From positions 100,301,107 to 100,365,106 of the forward strand of contig CM031602.1 of NCBI GenBank assembly GCA_018398815.1: 64,000 bases of DNA, read 5' to 3'. The notes under the pieces were generated by a model. The model was not told where the DNA came from. It searched no databases and saw nothing but the letters and a program-made list of their open reading frames with translations. This document shows, piece by piece, positions 56,089-64,000 of the stretch. This stretch comes from Conus ventricosus. Lineage: Eukaryota > Mollusca > Gastropoda > Neogastropoda > Conidae. Positions within the stretch are counted from its first letter, which is position 1, and each line of letters opens with the position of its first letter. A program made the translations under genes and the position numbers.

Positions 56089-56173
56089 TATTATTATTAT
56101 TATTATTATAATTATTAACCAGCGTTAAACTCATGGTTTTAAAAGTATTATATTATTTTTTATTGTTTTAAAA

Positions 56174-56580
56174 ATGGATTGTGACGAAACTATTAAGTGT
56201 GAGGAGCAAGCAGACTACCCCGTAGGCTACTCAGCAGACCATGCCATAAAGAAAGATTATACTATCTAGCTGCTTGTGGAAAAACTAAGCAGTATTTAGG
56301 CACTGAACTAAGTATTGAATGGATTCAACAATTGTCTACATCAGACGTTGAGAAGTACTACGCCAGGTACGAAGCACAGCTAGGGTAAAAATTGTTTGAT
56401 CAGTGGGGCAGACAATGATTAGCCTATAGCTAAGTTAGTAAGTAAGATGCGCCCGGTTGATTTCAGAAGAATATTTAAAATATGACTTATCAAAAGGGAT
56501 CCGGTTTTAAACAAGTCACTAGAAACTCTCGCGGGTGACATGTATTACAGATTTGGGACTATGTTATGCCATTCATCATG
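56174..56580 (+). pseudogene. Small plus-strand Polinton-type gene
   Basis: The start at 56174 gives MDCDETIKCEEQADYPVGYS; after a single-base frame change YLAACGKTKQYLGTELSIEW continues, then VEKYYARYEAQLG. A further stretch near 56480-56580 is less clear. Acidic, Tyr-rich and probably soluble. It is not recognised. The gene diverges from twin 2 across a 39-base A/T-rich spacer. Confidence 0.45.
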
Positions 56581-56658
56581 GGATTAATTACTTTTAATCA
56601 TATTAAATTTGATCATATTAAATTTTAATCGCAATAAAAAAATGTTCTCTTGTTATTG

Positions 56659-59600
56659 TTAGAGACTAGTGATTCTTATTAACTGCAGTTGGTTTACTTG
56701 AGAAGAGTAGAGCGTAGAGTTAACATTTGTGTGATGAAATACTTTGTTTTCAAAGAGAGCTTGCTTGTAGTTGTCGTGAGCTATATTTTTTACAACTTCT
56801 TTACTTATGCCCATTGCCTTCTTCATTACAGAAGTCTGGCTTAGCAACGCTATACATCTTCGACCACAAACCAACATATTTCGTATAACTGTCCCATTAG
56901 TTCATCCTTCATCTTTCCAATCACTTTCGTGTTTACAGTTGAAAGTAAAGGTGAGCCTTTGGGATAGTCACATGTGTCGTACCACCCCTCAGCTCCTTTA
57001 GCTACTCGGTTTCTAAATCCTTATAGAAGTCTTCAGTGGGATGTATAGAAAAAAGAGTCAGTGTCTGTGTAAAGACTCTTGCTTCTGGTACAGCGGCTTA
57101 AAGTAGTTGTACAGAAATTCTAACATCAATAATTTGACACTCTAATACAGTAAAGCCAATAACACCGGTTTGTCTGGCTAAACATCCATTTTCTTCATCA
57201 TAATGCCAACCAGGATGTCGTTAATCTTCTAAAGTCTTGATAGTTAGGTTTAGAGACTAGTTGGATTGCTCTTTGTTCGTTTGTAACTAATTTCACATCT
57301 TTACGTTTGTGTGGATTTTCCATAGTTTTGCCAAAACAACTGTTGTTCATTAACTTGAAAAAGTCTTTTTCTGAAGCATCAGTGGCTTGGGTTCTAAGAT
57401 CAGTATTCTTCTTGATGTATGGCCTCATAAAAGGCTCTTGATCACAGGAAATTATTCTGTGAACAGCTCTTAGTTTCAGCCCGTGCTTTAGGTAAACCTT
57501 TAGGAGTCTGTAATGACACACATATTTAGTTTTTGTCTAAGATTAGGCACAAGTTTAGGAGGTTCGATGGGACTCATCTTTAATCTTTCTGCAGCTGGGG
57601 GGTAATCGTTGTGGAGATCGTGTAATTCTTTTAGGATATTCTAAGTCTACTTCCAAGATTAGTCCTATTGGATTATCAGGTGGAAGCTGTGACAACATAC
57701 CTAACACAGTATTAACATCATGAGGCCCTTTTATCATTGTAAAGTTTCTCAGTGGAAGGGGCTGGCTCATGGCCCATCCATACAGATTGTTGGCGTCTAA
57801 GTACATTAGATAGTTGGATGGTTTGGTAGGATCATAGTCGTCTAAATACTTGTTGTTGGCTTTGCAGTAAGGATGCGAGGCCATGCTATTACCACCCCTT
57901 AGGCGTCTTCAATCATCTGAAGTGTGGGTAGATCAGAATTAAGTCAATCTGGATGTTTGTAGACTTTAAGAACGCATCCAAGAAAGGCCTGGGGCAGAGA
58001 TGTAATGTGATGAGTCTAAGCTGTAATGTTTCATGCATGTGGCTCTGTAATTCTGAAAGAACGTTGCCAATAAACACACGCAGCCACATCAAGTATTGAT
58101 CGTGATAGTTGCCCATTGTTTGACAGTGTAATTCTGTCCAGGCTTTTTGAGCGTATTCATATTCAGAGTCAGTTATGTCTTTGCCTCTAAGACCAGAAAA
58201 GAAAGCGCCTTTAGGAGGAAGCGGTCTTCATAAAACCTTCCCACGAGTTCATGTATTCATAAGGATAAACACCTTTACGCACTAAAGATGGGTCAAATAT
58301 TGTTTAGTTATTGGAAGTCTTGTAAAGATCCCGCTAACTTATCCAAACTTGCCATCAGATGCTGAGCTGAGTCATAAAAGGATAAGCAGTCAAGAGTAAA
58401 AGTCATGTACTTTTCTGAAGACTGTGCAATGCAGGTAACCCTCTTATATTCAGAAGTCACTGCTTGCATGATGAAATGAGAATCGTAGCCTCGTAAGTTA
58501 TGAAAGAAGATAGGCAGTTTCCATTTTTGGGGGGTCAACCTTAAGCTGAAGATTACAACTGTTGTGCACAGCCCCTCTGAATTTGCCAGTAATCTGATCG
58601 TGGTCTCTTTACTGTCGCGTCTTTACTGCTAGGCGTTAGCTCTAAGCCGCAAATCCAACAGTGAGTGGCTGAGTCATAACGTTCTTGGTCTTCAGAAGTC
58701 ATAACAATGTCTGAAGGTTCAGTTCATTGGAGTAGTTAATTACGAAGTTGTTTCATCTGCTCTAAAATCTACTAGCTGCGTTGGGACCTCTATAAATCTC
58801 TGGGTGTGTGTGTGTGTGTCCCATCTGACCTAACAACAAGGCATAAGAAAAAGATCTGATGGTGGGTTAATAAGGTTGTTTTTTGTTCTTGCTGTTGTGG
58901 ACCGTAGTACTGTGGCAAGATTGATTCAAAGTCAGCATAAACCGTATGGGCTCATTTGCATTCTGCATACATTCGTAAAAACTAACTTTAGACCTGGTTT
59001 AGGTGTGAGGAGTTTGGTTTCACAGTCTACAAAACTTTTACAATGATTCTTATCACTGGCAGCTGCTTCTATAGTTGGGATTTGACCAGACACCTTCTAC
59101 AAAGCTCCTGTTTAGATTTATGCTTTGATGTATATTCTAACAGTCTGCTTATTGTTCTAAATTTAAAACATAGTGACTCTTTGTACTATCTGCAAACAGT
59201 ATCAAGTCTACATGTTTGTTAAGTTAATCGCCTAAAGTGGGAGCATTGGGGGAGATCCTTAGAGGCACTAGATTGTCTGCTACAGACCATGTGTATACGT
59301 TTACGGTGATTGGTTTGTTTTGCTCTTCAAACTGAGATATGCTTTCTATACTTACTGGAAAGGTCATGTTATTAAAGTTCAGCTCATGTTTGTATTGTTC
59401 ATAATTGGAGACTCTGTTTGCATGATTTTTAACAGGATGTAAATGAGCCAAAACACACCAATAAAACACATTGCTGTCAGAATTATGTATGTTTAAGACT
59501 GCTCGTTTTAACTCTAACTCTTTTGGAAAGAGGAAAGTAAGAATTGCCAACTATAGGATAGAAACTTTGTTTGTCTTAATTGATTTCAAGGACTGTTCCT

Positions 59601-59979
59601 TCAGACCAGCCAGAACCCTTAACTTTGCCTCCTCACTTGCATGGTTAAATTGTGTAAGCATGTAATCAGCCCAGTCAGAATTAAGGTCATGATAGCTAAT
59701 AACTTCTTTCTGTTGAGTTGAAACCCAAACTTGCATGTTACTATCATCAGGCGTTATATAATCAATCAGAATGCCAACAAAACTTTTTCTGGCGGCTCCA
59801 TCTGAAGAAACTCTGGGATTTTAGACATAGCACATGTCACGCTTTCCTGAACGTTTGTAGGGTTAATATTTTCCATGTCTACTTCACTAACGTATTGCTT
59901 AATTGTTCATTGCTGTCAAATATTCCTTCCATCGTATATTTGTTTTCCAACCTTGGATTCTCCATGTTTGGTCGTCATT
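56659..59979 (-). pseudogene. Protein-primed family-B DNA polymerase
   Basis: Replicates the element from a protein primer. In order on the minus strand: N-terminal region (about 59200-59970); an HNH-like segment (CWICG and RDHDQITGKFRG-type blocks at about 58590-58660); the exonuclease block FFHNLRGYDSHFIMQ (about 58465-58510); polymerase motif A region YLDANNLYGWAMSQ (57755-57800); the motif B region LMNNSCFGKTMEN (57317-57355); motif C TDTDS (near 57060); and a C-terminal tail ending at 56659. About 1,100 codons, the usual size. All three palm motifs are visible but lie in several frames. A start at 59964 is equally possible. Confidence 0.85.
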
Positions 59980-60048
59980 TTTAAAGCCCACAATATTTAC
60001 GTAAATTAAAAAAAAATAAATGTAAATAAAAGTAAGTAAAACGCGCTT

Positions 60049-60313
60049 TTATTCTTCACCCAAGCGTTGCAACACTTCAAGACACGTTAACCTTACAATA
60101 ACGCCTGCTAATATTTTAGCTTTTTCTGAATCACTACAGTCAATGTTCATCACTTTGATTGCTTCGTTAAATAGTTCACTATGATCTTTTATTATATTGT
60201 CTACATCATTCTCAAAACCCAAATTCACTAAAATCAATGTTTAAACTTTCATTGTTTCGTCAAATAGTTTTATTACAATTCTTTAAATCAGATTCACTGA
60301 GTTCGGCAGCCAT
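60049..60313 (-). pseudogene. Small acidic helical protein, cluster B (left)
   Basis: The readable part (60049-60237) gives FENDVDNIIKDHSELFNEAI and KILAGVIVRLTCLEVLQRLG before the stop; the likely start at 60313 (MAAELSESDLKN) is separated by a frame change near 60262. About 85 residues, acidic and helical. No family is recognised. It lies about 70 bases upstream of the polymerase start on the same strand. Confidence 0.45.
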
Positions 60314-60450
60314 TTTTAAATCTAAAATAATAAAAAAAAAATAATTTCAAAATGGAGTGACTGGTGGCGGCGAACGAAGGCAAAATTGGGAATAGAGTTT
60401 GTTTAGAACTTACCGCCAAAAGACATTGACAAACAAAGCACATGACAAGA

Positions 60451-60487
60451 CACGATGCATTTCAACCACTTGGGTCTTCTTCAGGCG
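60451..60487 (-). ncRNA. Hammerhead-like core, left arm of the palindrome
   Basis: Minus strand: GCG is replaced by CGC before core CTGAAGA (plus 60478-60484), followed by AGACCCAAGTGGTT with ACC/GGT able to pair, GAAA, then TGCAT and C. The core fits CUGANGA...GAAA. Stem II and helix I are weak, so activity is doubtful. Confidence 0.35.
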
Positions 60488-61421
60488 AAAAAATAAATCA
60501 CATTTAACATGTGGGACAGTACGAACAAAGAACGAAAAAAGAAGAAAGAAAATGACTTATCGTTTTCTTCCATGTGGTCGGTGGGGAGGGAAATGAGCTG
60601 GGGGGGGGGGGGGGGGAGGGGGAGGGGGGAGGGGGGGGGGGGGGGGGGGGGGGGTGCGTCGGGGGAGGTGGGGTGTGTGTGATATGATAGGGTTGTGTGT
60701 CTAGTTTATTGGGATGGTGTGGTATCTTTGTGATGGTAGTGGTAGTGGTGGATTGATAGTAATGGTAAGGGGAAAGAAGGGGGGGGGGGGGAGAAACTGA
60801 GGGGGGGGAAAAAAAAAAAAAAAAAAAAAAAAGAATTTAAGGGGAAGGATAAAACAAAATTAAGATTAAATAGATGGAGGGTTGCTGTAACTACTGTATG
60901 AAGTGAGTGAAGGGGATGTGGTGGTGGTGAAATGTATGTGTGTGTGTATGTGTGTGTGTTGGTAGGGGATATTGCCAACTGATGTGGAAGTGGTGGGTAT
61001 GTGTGTTTGGTTATTGTTGGATGTTGATTGCCAAACTGGGCACACTACACCCCAAGGCATCAACATCCAACAATAACCAAAACACACATACCCACCATTT
61101 CCCACATCAGTTGGCAATATCCCTACCAACACACACACATACACACACTCTACATTATCCCACCACCACCCCCTTCACTCACTTCATACAGTAGTTACAG
61201 CAACCCTCCATCTATTTAATCTTAATTTTGTTTTATCCTTCCCCTTAAATTCCTTTTTTTTCTTTTTTTTCCTCCCCCCTCAGTTTCTCTCCCCCCCCCC
61301 TCTCTTCCCTTACCATTACTATCAATCCACCACTACCACTCCCATCACAAAGATACCACACCATCCCAATAAACTAGACACACAACCCTATCATATCACA
61401 CACACACACCTCCCCCGACGC

Positions 61422-61458
<37 letters not shown>

Positions 61459-61597
61459 TTTCCTCTCCCATAATCCCCCTGTCCCCATGTCATTTCCGCC
61501 CACCGACCACATGGAAGAAAACGGATAAGTCATTTTTCTTTCTTCTTTTTTCGTTCTTTGTTCGTACTGTCCCACATGTTAAATGTGATTTATTTTT

Positions 61598-61634
61598 CGC
61601 CTGAAGAAGACCCAAGTGGTTGAAATGCATCGTG
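61598..61634 (+). ncRNA. Hammerhead-like core, right arm of the palindrome
   Basis: Plus strand: CGC, core CTGAAGA (61601-61607), ACC/GGT stem, GAAA (61622-61625), TGCATC, GTG. It is the mirror copy of the left-arm motif. The same reservations apply: three-base helix I and imperfect stem II. Confidence 0.35.
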
Positions 61635-61759
61635 TCTTGTCATGTGCTTTGTTTGTCAATGTCATTGGCGTAAGTTCTAAACAAAACTCTATTCCTAAAA
61701 AAATAATTGTAAATTCAGCTATTATTCTAGTCTTTTCTAATCGTAAAACTGATCTTCGT

Positions 61760-62044
61760 TTATAAGCGGATAGCTACTCCTTCAGAGTCAGTAGAAACAG
61801 TCAGATTAACATCTTCAGGAGTCATATTATCAACTAAAATGGCAAACAACTTTATGACCGGTTGGGGCCAAGAATCTGGTATTTTACTGATGGCCTGCTT
61901 CACGCTTTCTCGTATATCTATGCGTTCAAAAAGATCAGTAATTAATTCTTCAAACCTGCTCTTTAACTCTTCACTATCAGCCTCCCTCTCCCAATCCAAC
62001 TCGAAAAGTATATTAATAAGCTCTGTAGCTAGTTTGGCCTTCAT
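61760..62044 (-). CDS. Small acidic helical protein, cluster B (right)
   Basis: An uninterrupted 94-residue frame starting at 62044. The first 55 residues are strongly helical and charged (ELDWEREADSEELKSRFEEL), followed by ISKIPDSWPQPVIKLFAIL and an acidic tail. No signal peptide or membrane segment. Not recognised. It is one of the few unbroken genes in cluster B and sits at its right edge next to a Tc1-like relic. Confidence 0.55.
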   Translation of the reverse strand: MKAKLATELINILFELDWEREADSEELKSRFEELITDLFERIDIRESVKQAISKIPDSWPQPVIKLFAILVDNMTPEDVNLTVSTDSEGVAIRL

Positions 62045-62119
62045 TTTTTAAACCAGATTAAAAACAACAATTTACAAAATTAATTAATTCTGTAAATCCT
62101 TAATTTTTATGCCTTGGAG

Positions 62120-62357
62120 AGAATGTAAATATGCGGGTTCACGATCACCAAATCTTATCTTGCACGTAAGCCCCATTTTAATGTACTGATTACGTCGATT
62201 TTTTTCAGTTTTTGCATGTTAAGTTTGGTTGTAAAACAGGTGTTAATTTTGGCGAAAAGTGACATGAGAAGGACGTGATTTGTTGTGAAAAGGGGGGGGG
62301 GGGGGGGTTCGTGCAAAATAAGATGGGTGGTCTTGAACCCGCATATTTTACATTCTC
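62120..62357. mobile_element. Small inverted-repeat (MITE-like) element
   Basis: Bases 62120-62168 and 62309-62357 are imperfect reverse complements (about 48 bases; the outer 23 match except for one extra T). Length is 238 bp with no coding. The right end coincides with the place where the Tc1-like transposase breaks off. No clear target duplication was seen. Confidence 0.65.
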
Positions 62358-63150
62358 TGCAGTTGACCAGCTGCTCCTCAAGAAGACGTGTACCACCCTG
62401 GCATGGTGGGGATGGGCGTTGTCGTCATGGAGGAAGGCGTCAGGGCCGAGGGCCTGCAGGGCAGGTAGGACCAGAGGCTGAAGAATGTTGTCCCTGTACC
62501 CCACACCAGTTAGGTTGCCTTCAACTCGGTACAGGGGGTTCTGAAGTTCCTTCCTATGCTCCCCCACATCATGATAGACCCCCCGGATCACCAGTCCGTT
62601 CGATTACGTTGGCTTCTTGGTAAACGTTCTCCCGTCCGCTTCCAGACACATATGCGACCATCGTGGAAGAGCCGAGCAAAACGCGATCATCAGAAAATCA
62701 TCACCCAGGCCCAATGCTGCCTCGTGCAGGCCACATGAGCTTGGCACCAGGTCAGTCGCGCCCTACGGTGAGCCGCCGTCAGCACAGGTCAACAGCTGGC
62801 CGTTTTTGCTCGATGGTTAACTTCTCTCAGGCGGTTCCAAACAGTTTGGTCGGAAATGTTGACGTTTGCTGCAGCACGCAGTTGCTGCCATTTAGGTTTG
62901 CAGTGGCAGTTCTTTGACTCAGCGCCGTCAGAACCAGCAGTCTGTCCTGCTGTCTGGTGGTGGACCTAGGCCAGCCAGACCATCTTCGTTCAGCAGTACT
63001 ACTGGTGGCATTGAAGCGGTCACAAAGTCTTTGGATGACAGCATGATGCATTTGAAGGCGATGACCAACGTCTCTGACGCCTACACCTTCTTGAAGCCAA
63101 ACAACAGCCCTTTCCCAGTCAGTGTCATTTAGTATCCGTCTTGGTGGCAT
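62358..63150 (-). pseudogene. Tc1-like transposase, C-terminally truncated
   Basis: The start at 63150 gives MPPRRILNDTDWERAVVWLQ, a helix-turn-helix (GVRDVGHRLQMHHAVIQRL), the SGWPRSTTRQQD hook and a second DNA-binding helix region. After frame changes near 62825 and 62590 the catalytic domain shows SRFARLFHDGRICVW (near 62655-62700) and FLHDDNAHPHHARVV (near 62390-62435), which includes the second catalytic aspartate region. The coding ends in the small inverted-repeat element, before the block that holds the third acidic residue. Inactive. Confidence 0.8.
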
Positions 63151-63189
63151 GGTTGAAAACACCCCCAAAAGCGGCTTTTTTATACCCAC

Positions 63190-63505
63190 TGGTCAGCAAA
63201 ACTGGTTGACATGTGTTCAGTAAAGACACGACTTGCATGTGCAATGTGGTTTGCAGTCAGCCCAACTCTGCTGCCTCAGCTATGCACTCGCAAACCCCGA
63301 CCATGTATTCGTGCCTTCGGTGTTTCTTTTGTGAACTCGTTCAACCCACTAGACTCAGATTCAACTTAACACATGCCAAAACCAGGTTCAGTGGCAAAGA
63401 TTGGACAAAATGCTTTGAATTCTATACACTACGATGCATTATCTAAACCATATGAAAAATGCAGATGGCTCTTAAATTGTTTTGAGCAGTTATATGCGTG
63501 AGTGT
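63190..63505. other. Unassigned DNA, upstream of the Tc1-like gene
   Basis: Probably includes the promoter side and end of the Tc1-like element (a TATA-like word lies near 63178-63185), but no terminal inverted repeat could be defined. Confidence 0.4.
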
Positions 63506-63514
63506 GTGTGTGTG

Positions 63515-63574
<60 letters not shown>

Positions 63575-63582
63575 TGTGTGTT
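63506..63582. repeat. GT microsatellite
   Basis: GT dinucleotides with GG slips. Confidence 0.97.
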
Positions 63583-63924
63583 CGTTTTGTGTATGAGGGG
63601 TTGTTGAAAGTTAAAGATTAATTCCTACTGGACTGCGTGATACATGTGGTATAACGAATCACAAAAAGCATAATTATTTAACAATTTTGGTAATATCAGT
63701 GGAGTCAGTCTATCGTGTGAAATATTAGTACCAACCTTGTGCACTGTATTCGTTTCTCTTGGACAATCTAGTAATAGGGAACGAACACTATGAGTTTCCC
63801 CCACACACGTGTAATTTTTTTTTAATTTTTTAACTGTATTTGGTTTGAAATGAATTTAAACGCATCCTATGAATTAAAGTTAGTAGTAGTAATTCAGTTT
63901 TACGTCTGTTCACATATATGCTAT
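63583..63924. other. Unassigned DNA
   Basis: No gene or repeat family is recognised. Confidence 0.45.
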
Positions 63925-63938
63925 GAGAGAGAGAGGTG

Positions 63939-63976
<38 letters not shown>

Positions 63977-64000
63977 CGAGAGAGAGGGAGAGAGAGAGAG
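63925..64000. repeat. GA microsatellite running off the window
   Basis: GA dinucleotides with GG and CG slips to the last base. Confidence 0.95.

Larger units (their letters stand above)
54981..56117 (+). mobile_element. 5'-truncated L2/CR1-like LINE with ATT tail
   Basis: Carries the C-terminal part of an L2/CR1-type reverse transcriptase (54985-55445), a 3' untranslated region with GT and G runs, the word GAGCGCTATATAAGCTCGAT near 56021-56040 and an (ATT)n tail (56041-56115). GCGCTATATAA plus a short-unit tail is the usual 3' end of such elements. It interrupts the twin 2 gene. Confidence 0.8.
54778..56134 (-). pseudogene. Small membrane protein, twin 2, split by an L2-like LINE
   Basis: The C-terminal part (54778 to about 54980) has STLAKCLLGIKPPNMGKI, a hydrophobic segment and TTKDYLIKKHIDS, paralogous to twin 1. 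The methionine codon and first few codons lie 1.1 kb upstream at about 56115-56134, beyond the inserted LINE. The gene start is 39 bases from the divergent plus-strand gene at 56174, again a compact divergent arrangement. Confidence 0.6.
60347..61696. mobile_element. 1.35-kb foldback (palindromic) element
   Basis: Left arm 60389-61028 and right arm 61059-61695 are reverse complements, with a loop of about 30 bases. They differ mainly in G/C homopolymers and a short divergent stretch near 60600. The 12-base word AAAAAAATAATT flanks the unit (60335-60346 and 61697-61708), a possible target duplication, though it is low-complexity. It separates the two small genes at 60.0-60.3 and 61.8-62.0 kb. 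A hammerhead-like core lies near the outer end of each arm. Confidence 0.8.
49417..62044. mobile_element. Maverick/Polinton-type (adintovirus-like) gene cluster B
   Basis: A virus-like gene set spans about 12.6 kb: packaging ATPase, capsid-type protein, FREQGVT coiled-coil/membrane protein, conserved unknown, small membrane proteins, a protein-primed family-B DNA polymerase and two small helical proteins. Once the L2-like insertion (about 1.1 kb) and the palindrome (about 1.35 kb) are removed, about 10 kb remain, near the low end for Polintons. No integrase, protease or terminal inverted repeats were recognised; the left end lies in the gap. Nearly all genes carry frame breaks. Confidence 0.75.

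Overview
The window looks like repeat-dense nuclear DNA from a lophotrochozoan animal, most likely a mollusc and possibly a gastropod. The reasons are very long GT/CA, GA/CT and AT microsatellites, many degraded animal transposons of several classes, mollusc-style SINE pieces, and one receptor gene with the LDLa + LRR + seven-helix layout of the snail receptor GRL101. There is no sign of bacterial gene organisation. Two 100-base N gaps (22664-22763 and 49317-49416) split the window into three contigs. Many reading frames are broken by single-base indels. Some may be real decay, but homopolymers are inflated in parts (worst about 27.9-34.7 kb), so unpolished sequence is also likely.

Layout. 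0-5.3 kb: microsatellites, minisatellites and unassigned DNA. 5.3-10.3 kb: a decayed non-LTR retrotransposon (LINE). 10.3-12.4 kb: microsatellites and a 22-bp minisatellite. 12.5-19.0 kb: a second LINE of the same general type, split by a 5'-truncated, oppositely oriented, RNase H-bearing LINE at 13577-15403 with a 7-bp target duplication. 19-21 kb: simple repeats. 21.0-22.7 kb, minus strand: the only convincing host gene, a GRL101/relaxin-receptor-like GPCR cut off by the first gap. 23-29.5 kb: Maverick/Polinton-type (adintovirus-like) genes. 29.5-35 kb: poor-quality sequence. 35-38.7 kb: tandem and inverted repeats. 38.7-43.1 kb: two Penelope-like elements (PLEs) in opposite orientation with hammerhead-ribozyme-like RNAs. 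43.4-48.5 kb: a deleted Helitron (3' end at 46263) between two oppositely oriented arrays of one 42-bp repeat. 48.7-49.3 kb: a SINE piece and a third PLE end. 49.4-62.0 kb: a second Maverick/Polinton-type cluster with packaging ATPase, capsid-type gene, structural genes and a protein-primed family-B DNA polymerase, interrupted by an L2-like LINE and a 1.3-kb palindrome. 62.1-63.2 kb: a small inverted-repeat element and a truncated Tc1-like transposase.

The transposon genes are mutually unrelated invaders. The exception is the two Polinton clusters, whose genes belong to one virus-like programme: DNA replication, ATP-driven packaging, and capsid or membrane proteins. The observations most worth following are the PLE hammerhead-like motifs, which show compensatory changes between the two copies; the conserved 37-bp divergent spacer and paired small membrane proteins of the Polinton clusters; the 1.3-kb palindrome; and the inverted 42-bp arrays around the Helitron.
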